From contig CM051512.1 in the NCBI GenBank assembly GCA_028015205.1, forward strand, positions 5,764,755 to 5,828,754: a stretch of DNA of 64,000 bases. The letters run 5' to 3'. Position 1 is the first letter of the stretch; the number at the start of each line of letters is the position of its first letter. This DNA is from Mytilisepta virgata (lineage: Eukaryota; Mollusca; Bivalvia; Mytilida; Mytilidae). The notes under the pieces are model-generated. The model did not search any database. It worked only from the letters and a program-made list of their open reading frames with translations, and was not told the origin of the DNA. Of the stretch, positions 43,401-58,400 are shown piece by piece. A program made the translations under genes and the position numbers.

Positions 43401-46400
43401 CTTCGTTAATTCATTTATTTTGTTTTTTTTTTTTTCGAGAACTAACTTTGTAGTCTTTTGTGCATGTATATGTAAAGCCAGATTCATTTTATTTATTCTA
43501 CAAATCAAAACGTTTACTGTTCAGATAAAAACATTCCGTAAAGTTTGAAATGTTAATGACAACTCAACCAAATATTGACCTTTGCAGTTACAATAACACA
43601 TAAACAGTCTTTAATTTCATTATTTTGAATGTGGTCCAATGCCTTATTTCCGAGTGAAAACAATCTGGTGTTTCGCTAGGTAACATAAAATATCCGCTCT
43701 GCGAAGTGATGTATAATGTTTACTATACTAACTTCAAGGCGTACAGTTAGGTGCAGACATAACCTCTCACCAAATTAACTTACAGCAGTTCTACAAGGTA
43801 CAAGTTCTTCTGATAAGTATATATGTCTTTAATGATTGTTGGGTTATGTAATATCTTTATATTTTTTTACATTAAACTGAAAAAGAAATACATACGACAG
43901 TATCAGAATACTGCGGGATTTGAATACTTTCAGAAATCCATTGATCACCCTGGTCTCCAGATAAATTTCGTACGTCATTCTTTGCGCCACCTCTTTCCAT
44001 TGCACTAATTGTTAAGTTCCCTGGATTTCCTTTCATATGATATGATATCTTCAAGCAGTATGGCGAATCTAAATTTTGAATTTAAAACAAACACAACCAG
44101 TATTAACCTATTAAAACAAGATTATCTGACTTGGCATTCATTTTACTTGTTTGTTTACAGAAATATCAGCTTTGAATTTATACGGTAAACGCACTTATCA
44201 TCAACATAATCTGATCTTTACAACTTTACTTATTAGCAATAAGCTTCGTACGAGAACAAGACAGTCAAATCTTCCTTTATCGTATAACGAGAAGACGAGC
44301 TCGTCCATTTACTGTCTTGTGTTCGTATGAAGCTATATTTTTACTCCAAAAAAAAAGAAACTAGCCCAGTCCTTTAATTTCATTTTCCGCTATATAGATG
44401 CCGTTATTCACTTAATAATCCTTACTTTAAGTATTACCTACATCTAAGCTATCTCAGTGAACTTGAGATTAAAATGACCACAGACACACCAACTTTTTTT
44501 TCATATCTAGATTTGTACTTGACCGTAGATAATAATGGGTGGTTGAAATCAAACATTTGTGACAAACGTGATGATTTTAATTTTCCGATTGTGAACTTCC
44601 TCTTTCTTAGCAGTAACATACCCATTTCTCCTGCCTATGATGTGTACATTTCCCAGTTGATTCGTTACTGCCGCGCATGTGATTTATAAGGCGACGTTCT
44701 CCGCAGTGCTAGATTACTGTCACATACATGACATCAAGGTTTAAGACAGGGTTATGTCCAGTTTATGTTACTTTCATCACTGCAAAAGTTTTAAGGTCGT
44801 CATCACGAATTGTCTGGCCTATACAAAGTTTTTATCTTGCGTCTGAGACCAGATATCTTCTGTTAGATTTCACGTCCTTCTGACACCTAACCAGACTTGA
44901 CATTTCATAAGCAATGTGAAGGGTACCGTTAACGGCACATGGCATCCTTACCCTTCGGAAACAATTAATGTCCCACCGGGTTTTTATGGAAGTTCACACT
45001 GCTAGTGCTTTAGTTTCTGTGTTGTCTTGTTCTAGTTTTGCTTAGTTTATTATACACTTTTTGTTGCAGATCCCACTGCTCGAGCTAAATGAATCTTTTT
45101 TATGCATTCATATTATTGAAAATCAATATTAAATTTCCTTGATTTTACCATCTCGACTGAAGAAACCCGACAATCAACTTATAATAAATGGAAATTCATA
45201 GATATTGTGAATATTTTCTGAAGCAGAATATTATATAGTACGAGCTTGCGAGCAATATAACATTCCACGAGGTGTAATATTCAATTAAATGCACGCAATG
45301 ATATGTTCACTGTATAAAGAAAGCTTTAAATCGTACATTTTATTTTCAGTAGCTTCACATCAGTAGTAATATTTGACTGGAAGCAAAATATAAACGTCTT
45401 TTTATCTTGTTTATATGTTGTGCTCCCTTATGTAATGGACATGGGTTAATTGATTGGTGTGTCATCTTGGGTCTTTACTGATAATAATTCGCAAATATAT
45501 CCTGCTTTTACCACCGGTAGGCCCTTTATGCCATATATTTTGTAAAATATCGGCATAAAGGGCATAGCAGTGGTAACATCATGACATTTTCAAACTACCG
45601 TGAACTATTTCTATTGTAATAGAATAGTTTCTAAGACATTTTAAAATTCCGCAACATAGGTATTAAGATATGAAGACGACAATACTCAACGCAAGTTAAT
45701 ATGACGACATTAAAGCTTGTGAAGCAGGTTATATTAGGATATTACATATACTCTGCTAGTAAATGATGGAAAACATATACTTGCATGGTTTTTATTTGCA
45801 TTTATCATATTTCTTAGAAGGTTAAATGTTTACCTGCTAATCGATAGTTTGAGGTATCAAGGATTGCATAATCCCCTTCATCACGCGGCCAAGATGTTTC
45901 AATAAATTTATAATATAATCCCGAGAATGCAGATTCAGGTCCAGTATCACTAGTTGGTGTTGCACCCTACAACAAAAAAATCGATACTTATATTACATAG
46001 TTATATTTCTGGAAAGGCTTCTATTATTTTAATTTCATCTGGTACATGTATGTATTTATTTAAATTACAAAACCTTCGGATAAAATTACAATCAGAAACA
46101 AAAAGGATATATCGTATTGCTGTCAATTAAGACTAGTAGATGTACCTGGATCTCTGGAAGGGTAAAGAGTACTTGGGTTTTATACAACACAAAAGACTGT
46201 TTCACTAAATGGCGTAAGAGTTACGACTAATCGTACATCCTTTCAATATATACAAGTTGCGACTGGTCGTAACTCTTACAACCTTTAGTGATGTCCTCAG
46301 CGTTTACATCTAGGATTATGTTTATAATATTTTAAGGTTTATTGTTTTGGTTTTCAACATTTTAGGCTCGAGCAAAACCATTGAGTCGTAAATTGGCGAA

Positions 46401-49400
46401 ATTTGTACATAAAAAAATGGTATCAAAGATTTGATAATTAACAATTATGTTGCAGATTACAGAATAATTGTTATAGATTTAATACACTTACAGATTGACG
46501 AGTCCAATCAAACACGTCATTACTTGAATCTTCAAATACACAACCAACTTCGTTGTCCTCAAAATCACACGTCATAGTGAAATTAGATGTCTTGTCTAAA
46601 GTATTATAAGCTTTAAATTAGTTTCAGTAAAAATTCAACAACATGACATAACAATGATTACTTTTTTAATGTGCTATCACGTTCATAGCTAAGCTATTGC
46701 AGCAATAACCCGTTTCTACGAGTATGACAACAAATATATGATTCTGGAAACAAATATAGTTTTTATATTAACAAATATATTGGTTTCCAGCACTCTGATA
46801 TCAATATTGACGCGTGTGCATTGCACATTCATAAATATTCATCAGGTGAGCTCTTGAGTAAAACCTTGGTAACTCAGACATCGTCCAAAAACCGTAGACA
46901 ATATGTTTCTGAATATGGCTTTGGTCTTATATATACTTACTTTATGCCGCTAATTTTAATGCATACAGTCAAATTGATTTTTTTTTTATTTTACAAGTAT
47001 TACGGTTAGTCACAGAGAAACTTTTTAAGATACCGCATGAAATTTTCTGAACAACTTTCATGTCAAAACATCATAAATGAATAAAATAACCATACGTCAT
47101 GTTTGAAACTTGTATTTTTACTTTTAAAAAAACACTTTTGTTGTAACAAAAGTCACTTTTGTCTTATATCACACACTTTGATATGGCTTACGTTGACTAA
47201 GTATGAACCTAAAATTTTTTGAAAAGCTATGGTTGTGTAGAAATTGTCCTTTTTTATATCGATTTGTGTATATCGAATCTATCATGATCCTTCTTGGCTT
47301 TCGTAAAATTACATATTAGTTACCATCATATGTATTATAATAAGCTGTCCCAAACTAACTTTAGATTTTAAAAAATGATTTCGGAACCTGTACATCGCTG
47401 ATTAAAATGGTTAAATTTAAAAATGTTTTAAAAAATGAGCAACATAATTTTTGCACCAAATTCTGAATAATGACCCATTTAATTGTCATTATTTATTGAA
47501 TATTAAAAAAATGAATTATTTCATAAGTTTTTTTTAAAATTTAACTTTAAATATTGCATTTTTGCTTTATCAACGAATTTTGATTAACGAAAATGCCTCT
47601 TTATTCATGCTTCAAATTATAATTTTAGAGTCAGAATCGTGATACCGGAAATGAGTTTCTGAAAACGAGCTATAGACATGATAGATCTATATGCTACCAC
47701 TTTTCTGTGGTGTTATTTTTACAAAATGGTCACGTGAACCAATAAAGCCAGTCTGTCCAGAAAAGACCTTTTTGAAAAATAGGATTACATTTTTAGGAAG
47801 CTTAAAGGGAAAAAAGACATCCCAAGCATACCCTTACTGTTCAAAATCGTTTGAATATGCTATCAACTTGAAGTTGTTTACATCTACTTTCAACAAACGA
47901 ACATTAATTTATGAATATTGTAAATTCATTTATACTTTCCCGTTATTACAAAAACGAAAAATACCTCCTTTTTCTCCCTTCATTCCTTTTGCACCAGGCA
48001 TTCCAGATGGTCCAACTGGTCCGGGTTCCCCTTTCATTCCAAGCTCACCTTTCTGTCCATGCGGTCCAGGTGGTCCTGCATTCCCTTTCATTCCATCAGT
48101 TCCTGTCATTCCTTTTGGTCCAAGTTCACCTTTCATTCCCGGTTCACCTTTTGGTCCAAGCGGTCCAGATGGTCCAGCTTCCCCTTTCTGTCCATGTGGC
48201 CCAGGTGGTCCTGCTTCTCCTTTTGCTCCATGCGGCCCAGGAGGTCCGGTTTCACCTTTCGTTCCGTTTAACCCTGCTTCACCATTAATTCCAGGTTCAC
48301 CTTTAGGTCCTTGCGGTCCTGGTGTTCCAGCATCCCCTTTCATTCCATCGGTTCCTGGCATTCCTTTTGGACCGAATTCACCTTTCATTCCCGATTCACC
48401 TTTTGGTCCGTGCGGCCCAGGTGGTCCTATTTGCCCTTTTGGTCCACTTGGTCCAGGAGATCCTGCTTCACCTTTTGTTCCGTCTAACCCTGCTTCACCT
48501 TTCATTCCAAGTTCACCTTTGAGTCCGCGCGGTCCTTCTGGTCCTATATTCCCTTTCATTCCATCGGATCCTGGCATTCCTTTTGCTCCTAGATCCCCTT
48601 TCATTCCCAGTTCGCCTTTTGGTCCATGCGGCCCAGGTGGTCCTGCTTCACCCTTCGGTCCTTGCGACCCAGGTGGTCCTGCTTCCCCTTTTGTTCCATT
48701 CGGTCCAGGAGATCCTACTTCACCCTTCGTTCCGTCTAACCCTACTTCGCCTTTCATTCCAGGATCACCTTTAGGTCCATGCGATCCAGTTGGTCCTGGT
48801 TCACCCTTCAATCCATCAGTTCCTGGCATTCCTTTTGGTCCTAGTCCACCTTTCATTCCAGGATCACCTTTCGGTCCAAGCTGTCCGGTTGGACCTGCTT
48901 CACCTTTCATTCCATCGGTTCCTGTCATTCCTTTTGGTCCTGTCTCACCTTTCATTCCTGCTTCACCTTTTGGTCCATGCGGTCCAGGTGGTCCTGTATG
49001 TCCTTTCGTACCGTTTAATCCTGATTCACCTTTCATTCCATTGGGTCCGGGTGATCCTGCTTCACCTTTCATTCCATCAGTTCCTGACATTCCTTTTGGT
49101 CCTAGCTCACCTTTCATTCCTGCTTCACCTTTTGGTCCATGTGGTCCAGTTGGTCCTGTATCTCCTTTCGTACCGTTTAATCCTGATTCACCTTTCATTC
49201 CATTGGGTCCGGGTGGTCCTGCTTCACCTTTTATTCCATCAATTCCTGGCATTCCTTTTGGTCCTAGCTCACCTTTTATTCCCGGTTCACCTTTCGATCC
49301 ATGTTGTCCAGGTGGTCCTGCATCTCCGTTCGTTCCGTTTAATCCTGGTTCTCCTTTCATTCCGTGAGGTCCGGTTGGTCCTACTTCCCCTTTCATTCCA

Positions 49401-52400
49401 TCAGTTCCTGGTATTCCTTTTGGTCCTAGTTCACCTTTTATTCCTTGTTCACCTTTCGGTCCGTGCGGTCCAGGTGGTCCTGCATCCCCATTCGTACCGT
49501 TTACTCCTGGTTCACCTTTCATTCCGTGAGGTCCAGTTGGTCCTACTTCCCCTTTCATTCCTTCAGTTCCTGGCATTCCCTTTGGTCCTAGTTCACCTTT
49601 TCTTCCTTGTTCACCTTTTTGACCGTGCGGTCCAGGTGGTCCTGCATCCCCATTCGTTCCGTTTATTCCTGATTCACCCTTCATTCCGTGAGGGCCGGTT
49701 GGTCCTACTTCCCCTTTCATTCCATCAGTTCCTGGCATTCCTTTTGGTCCTAGTTCACCTTTTATTCCTTGTTCACCTTTCGGACCATGCGGTCCAGGTG
49801 GCCCTGCTTCACCTTTCGGTCCATGCGGTCCAGACTGTCCTGCATCCCCTTTCGTTCCGTTAAATCCTGGTTCACCTTTCATTCCAATTTCACCTTTCGG
49901 TCCATGAGGTCCAGGTGTTCCTGCTTCACCTTTCATTCCATCTGTTCCTGGCATTCCTTTTGGTCCGAGTTCACCTTTCATTCCAGGTTCACCTTTTGGT
50001 CCGTGCGGTCCAGGTTGTCCTGTTCCTCCTTTCGTTCCATTCAACCCTGCTTCACCTTTTATTCCAGGTGCACCTTCCGGTCCCTGCGGTCCAGGTGGAC
50101 CTTCTCCTTTCGTTCCGTTTAACCCTGGTTCACCGTTCATTCCAGGTTCACCTTTCGGACCGTGAGGTCCAGGTGGTCCTGCATCACCTTTCATTCCCTC
50201 AGTTCCTTGAATTCCTTTTGGTCCTAGTTCACCTTTCATTCCAGGTTCACCTTTTGGTCCGTGTATTCCAATTGGTCCTGTAGGCCCTGGTTCCCCGATT
50301 GGTCCCTCAGATCCCGGTTCTCCTTTTGCGCCATCTGGTCCACTTGGTCCTGCTTCTCCTTTAGGTCCATCCAATCCTTGTTCCCCTTTCATTCCAGATG
50401 GTCCAGACATTCCTTTTGGTCCTGTAGGTCCTGGTTCTCCTCTTGGTCCCTCAGATCCTTGTTCTCCTTTCGTACCAGTTGGTCCTATTGGTCCTGCTTC
50501 TCCTTTTGGTCCATCTAATCCTTGTTCGCCTTTTATTCCAGATGGTCCAGGCATTCCTTTCGGTCCTAAAGGTCCTAGTTCCCCTTTTAGCCCGTCTGAT
50601 CCTTGTTCTCCTTTCGTGCCAGGTGGTCCTTTTGGTCCTGCTTCTCCTTTCGGTCCATCTAATCCTTGTTCGCCTTTTATTCCAGATGGTCCAGGCATTC
50701 CTTTCGGCCCTGAAGGTCCTAGTTCCCCTTTTGGCCCGTTTGATCCTTGTTCTCCTTTCGTGCCAGGTGGTCCTCTTGGTCCTGCTTCTCCTGTCGGTCC
50801 CTTTAATCCTTGTTCACCTTTCACTCCAGATGGTCCAGGCATTCCCTTTGGTCCTGAAGGTCCTGGATCCCCTGTTGATCCATTTGATCCTTGTTCTCCT
50901 TTCATGCCAGGTGGTCCTCCTAGACCTGCTTCTCCTTTCGGTCCCTTAAATCCTTGTTCACCTTTCACTCCAGATGGTCCTGGAATTCCCGTTGGTCCTG
51001 TAGGTCCTGGTTCCCCTCTTGATCCGTCTGATCCTTTTTCTCCTTTCGTTCCAGGTGGTCCTCTTTGCCCTGCTTCTCCTCTCGGTCCCTTTATTCCTTG
51101 TTCACCTTTCATTCCGGAAGGTCCAGTCATTCCATTTGGTCCTGTAGGTCCTTGTTCCCCTGTCGGTCCCTGTAATCCTTGTTCACCTTTCATTCCTGAA
51201 GATCCTGTCAAAATACAAACATGATGCCTGAAACCATTTTTATTATTCAAATTGTCTTTTTCAACTCATACATTTTATAAACAAATGATAAAAGGGTTAG
51301 TGAGTTGTCGAATAGTCTACGAATGACTATTCCAGACATGAAAATTGATTCAAGATACAAACAGCAATAAAACTTAAACGGCTCATTCTATCGGTGTACA
51401 AGTCTTGATCACTAAATTAAAGCAGAGTTAGTTGTTAAAATTGATCACTAAATTAAAGCAGAGTTAGTTGTTAAAATTTTATCACTTTTAATTTATCTTT
51501 TTTTTAATTTTTAATTTTCTTTTGGTTTGTTTTTTTTTATGTTTTTCATTTGTTTGTTTGGTTTGATATTTACTTATTGTTTATTTTCAAAAACATTATT
51601 AAAATTAAAAACAAAGACCGTCGAAGTCTTTTTGCTAATTTCATCTCTACCATTATGATGCGAGACCAGACCGTAGGAAAGATTAAAATTACTGAGTGCC
51701 CTGAAAAGAATTTAAATTATTTTCCAAGAATTTCTGTTTTTGTGTTTTATATGAGGGGAGTGTTTTTGTTTTGTTTTTTTGTTTTTTTGTTTGTTTTTTT
51801 GTTTTTTGTTTTTTTTTTTTTTTGGTGTGGGGAGGGAGGTGTTTTTGTTTTTATTTTCCTGTTTGTGATTCTGTTTTGGTTGTGTGTTTTTTAGAGGGGG
51901 AGGGGGATTTTGACATATTGATAAATAAATGTGACGAAAAACAGTTACAAAGAAAGCACAAAATCACAAGTATATAACAAACAAAAATCGAGCGATCAAA
52001 ATTTGTTCTTCATGAGTGGAAACCACACCATGCCGCAAGCCCTGAATGGCCCCAAATTAATTAATAAATAGTTACATGTATGTCCAGCGGTAAAATATCA
52101 TGTGAGAATATCAATAAATAAACGAAATAAGATAGTTTTACCAAATTTTTTCCAAGCTAGTCCAGAGAAGAAATATTAGAAACATTTGTTTCACTGTTTT
52201 CTTGTTTTATTGTTCGTATATCTGGATCTGGGATATAATTTTGAGAAGTTAAATCGTACAGAATTAAAATTCTTGTTATTTCTGCTGTAGGTTTGAAAAT
52301 TGTTCAATATGCTGAAAGTCACTTATATTCAGACGACACAATTATATATTAAAATAATATTCAAAATTGGCCAAACAGTGTCCGAATATCTTATTTTAAA

Positions 52401-55400
52401 TGTGCGAAAATTGATGAATTCTTCTGTTGTAATGCCTCCGTTTATCAAGTGGGGAAGACAATTAATTAAAACATGCATACTGCTGGGGCATCATCGGTTG
52501 ACACACGTTAACTCAGGAATAAAAACACCTCCATACTAAAAGTAAAGAATAAAATTTTCTACGAAAATGGTCATTACTTGTTTTTTTTTTTTTTTTTTTC
52601 GTTTTAAGATTCTCTTGAAACGCATATGAATGAAGTAGCATTAAGGGAGCAAACACTTGATTTTTAGGGATGGGAAAGGGGGGTGGGTGGGGAGGGGGTA
52701 TAGGCATGATCAAACATGCCTACCTATCCTCCTTCCCTCCAACCTTCCCATAAAATCTAAATGGTTGCTCCCTAATATACGGTACTACCCCAGTTCAGAG
52801 TGCCGTAGCGTGGAATTTAACAGTAAAATGTTTTGTACATTTTTCAAAATATAGAGATAGGGGAGTTAAGTGAAGAATACAAACGCAATATTGGTTTTAC
52901 ATGAACACAATACTGGGACAAAGTTTTGCACGTGTGTTATGTGCAGAATACTGGTTATTCCAGTATTGTTCCAATATTGTGGAACAAAAAATACTTGTGA
53001 GCAGTGTATACTGCTATTTTCTGGTATTGTAAAATTCCAATATTTTCAAGATTACTTGGAAATGTGGTATTGTGGAAGTTAAATACTGGTATTTAGAATG
53101 ATTGTGAAATTGACAATACTAGAAATTCCAGTATTGTTAAGTTTTACATTACTACTACTAGCATAAATTGAAATTCATATTTACAATTTTTTTTTGAGCC
53201 TTTTTAAAAACAATTTTCTGGCATTTATTCGCTGAGAAAAATAATTGCATTCTGTTTCACTTCAATTTCACTTGTTGGAATGTGCAGTACGTCAAAACCG
53301 ATATTAGATAATTTGATCGTTGAAAGAGTACTGAGATAATAGGATGGTCGTGAAAACACAAGTCTAATTCGCAAGAATATTAACACAGAGAGAAAATACT
53401 ACATTGATACAACGAAAAGAATAATAAAACGTAAGAGAACACAAACAATACCAGGAAATTGATGAGACATACGCATTCACAAGGAATGACATCAGTTGCT
53501 CCGAAATGGTAAGCATGCCGAACTCCGATTATCATAGCATCAAATTTTGAAAATGATAATAAGGTTTAACAAGGTTTCTGACGCTTCCAGGCATAACTGG
53601 GAAAAAATGAAGTAGTAATGGCAGTACCTTTTTGTCCTGGTAATCCTATGCCAGGTGGTCCACGTAAACCTATACCAGGATCTCCATCCCTCCCAGGTGG
53701 TCCAGGAAAACCTATACCAGGTGGCCCAGGAACACCTATACCAGTCGGACCAGGAGGTCCAGGTAGTCCAGGGGCTTCTACAAGAAAAGTAAAATATGGC
53801 ATAGTAACAACAAAATGCGAAAGGCAGAAACATTTCTTCATAATGTTATTTCTAATATAACGCGGCATCTTATCGCTACGTTTGTGACTTTTAGGCATTG
53901 ACAGATTTTTAAATACTTTTGTTGGAATTGGAGTTGAAATATTCTGTGAAAAGTGAGTTTCAACTATTTGTACTTAAGGCAAAGTTATCTGGATTTTTAA
54001 CTGTTTATGATTATATTGATCAAAATCTTTTGGTGTTTTATTATTATTATTTTTTTTTATTTATTTGTTTATTTTTTATTTTTTTTTTTTTTTTGCTTTC
54101 CTAAGTTATATGAGCTTATTTTACAACAGACAGGAAGCATTTTTTCCTGACTACATTTTATTGCTTACACTACAAAATTTATATAGCAATAATAATGTTT
54201 TAAAAGTGCAAGGTGCCTGTGTTTTGTGATTCTGAATAGAAGATATAGATTTAACAGAATATCAATACTCACCGATTATTTTGTAAATAATATGTTCTGA
54301 AAAACGAAAACAATAATTTTTTGACTGCTGTACATTTTTTTAATTTTTTTATTTAAAGAAATAAAAAAGAGATGAGCAATATAAGAAATAGATATAGACA
54401 AATTTCGGTTACAGTAACTTAATATGCAGCACGTGTCTTGCAAATGGCAGCCAATCACGGGAGCTTTTCATAAATAAAAATACAGGTTTGACTCTATAGC
54501 CCTCTCCAGAAACTCATTTTCGGCACAACGATTCTGACTCAAAAATTCCCTTGCTGTGGGAGAGTACTGGTTCGCTGCACTGCAGAGCAACCGATAGGAA
54601 GTAAATAGAAAATATTTATTACTTTGATATACACATATTCCAGCCTTATAATCAAGTTTGATTAGAAGTATGTTGGAAGCAAAAAATCTTAAGTAGTTCC
54701 CAAATTTATATAAACCAAACATTTTGTTCAAATTAACAAGTTTTAAAAACAATTAATCATTTGCTCTTCATTGCAATGAACTAGTACTACGTCCCAGCAA
54801 GGGAAATAACTTGCCTCATATTATAAATTTAGAGTCGGAATCGTGATACCGGAAATTCTTAAATGGGCTATATGATATAACCGTTGTCACTGAGCATTCC
54901 ATGTTAAAAGTAGTTTGACATTTTGGTGGGCAAACGATTGTAAACGTGTGAACAGATCTAATTGTGAAAAAATAACCATAACGCTTTTTTTTCACAATTA
55001 GATATTTACTTTGTAAATGTTCGTTTTTAATTTCGGTTCATTTTTGTTTCTGAGTTTAGTGTGCCGTCTATTTTGCTGAACTAGTATACAATATTGTTTA
55101 GGAGACACCTTGGAGTGTTTTGATCCGTTTTAAATTCAAACTTTAACATTATTTAGTACTTACCACCATAATTATCTGTAAATGGACCCGGATACGTCTC
55201 CTGAGTCTGGAAGTTAGTGTTTGTCAGTTCAGTTATATGATTGTAGGTATTGGGATCACTGTACACATTACTGTCAGTGTTTACGCCATAGTCAGTTTGT
55301 ATATTATTTTGACTGTATATTCCATAGTCATTTTGGACGTTATCGTGACTGTACACACCATAGTCAGATTGACGTTTTACACGGTGATTTTCCTGCTTCA

Positions 55401-58400
55401 AATAAAAAGATATATTTTTATAAAACAAACCATTTATGTTTTGTTTGAAGACCTGTTTTATTGTTTAAAATGCAATAAAAGTCAAGCATTAACACAATAA
55501 CGTTTGTATCACAGAATAATTAATATTACCACTGCTGATGGACTGAATTTCTTCGTGAGCATCATCGGCTCAGTTTGCAAGTATTTCGATGCTAGTGTGG
55601 CATTGATACTTTTTTCGACATAGGATATTAACAATCCATCAAATTAATGCTTTGTGTAGCGACCTGATCAATGATATCGACCGAGGACTTACATTATATA
55701 TGGACCTGGTAGAGTGATATCAACCGACGACTTTAGTCCGAGGTTGATACCATTCTACCAGGTCCATATATAATAAATTGACCGCATTAAAGGTCCTTAA
55801 TTATAATATTACATATGCACCGTTTGTTTTCAATCAAGAAACCTTCCTCAGCACTTTCAAACCAAAATATGTAAAATGTGCATTGTGATAGTTCTCAACC
55901 TTCTGTAAAACAGGTAGACGATGAAACATAAAGTTAAACAAAATTGAAACAAATCAACAATTTGACAACAGTGAGACATTTTACGAACAAATCCGCATAT
56001 TAGCTTAATAATGTGCAGAAAATATTCTTTTACGGTGTCAATATGGTTTTACAAGAGGTCAATACATGAAATATCCTGGAAATCATGTGACCAAATTAAC
56101 CCGTGAGAAAACGAGAAAAACACCGAATGTGTAATATTATACAATCATATTCAGTTTAAGAGGTAGATGTGAGTTTTAAATAGACCTGAAAAATTATTTT
56201 TTAGGTCTATTCAAACTTATATCGACCGTTACAAAATACTGTAATTGTTTTGTTACATAATAATCCGTTAACTCCGTAATGTTAAAGCAGACTCTTTAAT
56301 ATTTTTAATCAATTCATATCTGCCCAAGAAACTGTATTCTTCATTAATTCATATTTTATAATTCAAAAATGGAATATACATACATGCAATTTCAGATACC
56401 AATTAGATCATCTCAATAAAATTATTATGTAATACATGCAATTATTCTTTGATATTTATATCTCAAAATAACAATCCAAAGATACTAATATTAGATATAG
56501 TAAATTTATACTATGCTGTATACGACGCATTTCAAGGAGTTACCTCTCATCAGCAGCATTAAAACCGAAACATTTGGTAGACCAAAAACCAAACTTATTT
56601 TAAAACAAGAAGTACTCTTAACCCAAAACTCCGTGATAGGAAGCCAAATTCCAGCTAAGGAGATCTACCATGTGCAATACAAGGAATGAACCATTAGTAA
56701 TTAAACTACTGATATCTCTCTCATTTCCTGGTCTCAAGATAATTTAAAACCTACTCCTACTGACATTAAAGTGCAAAATAGAATATTGAAGGTTATCACC
56801 ATGAAATGTTCTTTTATGAGCAAGGACTTCACAACTTTTAGGAAACAGACGAATACACTTCAAAGATTAAACTGCCCTGCTCAGGACAAATTTAATAATT
56901 TAACGGAAAATAAACAAAAGTCATGATTTTAGAAAAACAAATTCTTTAGATTTTTCATCAAAAGCGATCTCAGGAAAAGCCAACACCAAAGAAAATACCA
57001 ATATGCTACTTCACTTAGTGCAATAACATACTTTATGAACCAATTAACAGCAATTTTGCCCAAGCCCAATGGCCGCTGGCATTATTGCTTTCAGTGGTCC
57101 ATAAAACATGATATTTCACGACAGTGAAGTGCTATAATTGTTTTATTACATTTTACTCTGAATTGGAAATCACCTTTTCTAAAAATAGTTCACCGTGAAA
57201 TATCACAAAATACGGACATGACTGACCGGTTTGAAAAACATTGTTTCTATATATATCTAAAAGTACGAAATGTAATAAAACAATTAACGAACATAATCCT
57301 ATCAAAATAATTCAGACAAATAATAACATAGAAGAACAAAAAACACAAACATAAAAAAGCAGAGTCGGGATATACTTACGTGGTACCGACCAATTTTATA
57401 CAATTATGGTCTTCTGTAGAGGTAGGTAGGAGTTTTAATAGACCTAAAAATTAATATTGACCGCCGCCTAAGGCGAAGGTCAATATTAATTTCTTATGCC
57501 TATTTCAACTCATATCGACCGATAAAAAAGACTGTAATTGGCATATAGGATGAACGAAAAATGAATAAAAAGACATGCACCTTGTACCTGCAATTGCTGT
57601 TTTAACTATTTGCACGAAACAAACGAATATCTGCCCTCAAATTCGAAAACAAGTGAAATAAAAAACTGCAAAAACGTTGCACGAAAAATAACCTTGAACG
57701 ATCCCCATAATTTTATTCATCTTGGTTTACGTCTACGATCGTTCTTTCAATCTGACATTTTTTCAGTTAATCAAAGCGCTGAAGATACAACAAATCTAGT
57801 TGGATGATGAATGAAATGAAATTGATTCTGATTGGACGGCTTGAAAAAGATTGAAAGCAAGAGTGAAAGGAGTCAATATGGTTTTTAATCAAACAATATC
57901 AAATTAAACGGAATATCATGTGACCGCATACAGACAAATTAGATTATCTCAATAAAATCATTATGTAATAATATGTTGTTATCGTGTGTTTGACACCATC
58001 CACCCCTCAATGTATAGCTTATCACTTGGTCGTTTTCGATATGTACTTTAAATCAGTCTAGGGCATAAAGTTTTTGCTTCCAATTTCATTTGAATTTTTC
58101 ATGTTTAACGCCTAATAAATACATATAACATACATGAATTTTGCATAAGGACTCATTTTCACAAAATAACTTTGATGATTTCCTCTTGATTATCAATTTT
58201 TACTTGACGTTTGTCATTTAGTGAAGGGTAAACTTCATTAAATTAAAACACAAAATAGGAGTTGAAGCTATATGTTTAGCATTGATTAGCAGTTGACCAT
58301 TAAAAGATACTTATCTTAACAAAGTATGTTTCAAATTTTAACAAGATATATTGAGCACATCGAAGTCTACACGATTTTTAATTTACACAAAAATTGTTAA

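Noticed and set aside
47691..51224. Long plus-strand ORFs rich in GP.SPF (558 and 357 codons) over the collagen exon
   Set aside because: They are antisense shadows: Gly-X-Y codons (GGN CCN AAA) read backwards leave few stops. The minus strand has splice sites, phases and domains.
51550..51977. Phe-rich plus-strand ORFs
   Set aside because: Product of T-rich low-complexity sequence, with no domain, inside a collagen-MAM intron.
54468..54752. Minus-strand ORF of 94 codons
   Set aside because: It overlaps the inverted-repeat element at 54493-54872 and shows no family resemblance.
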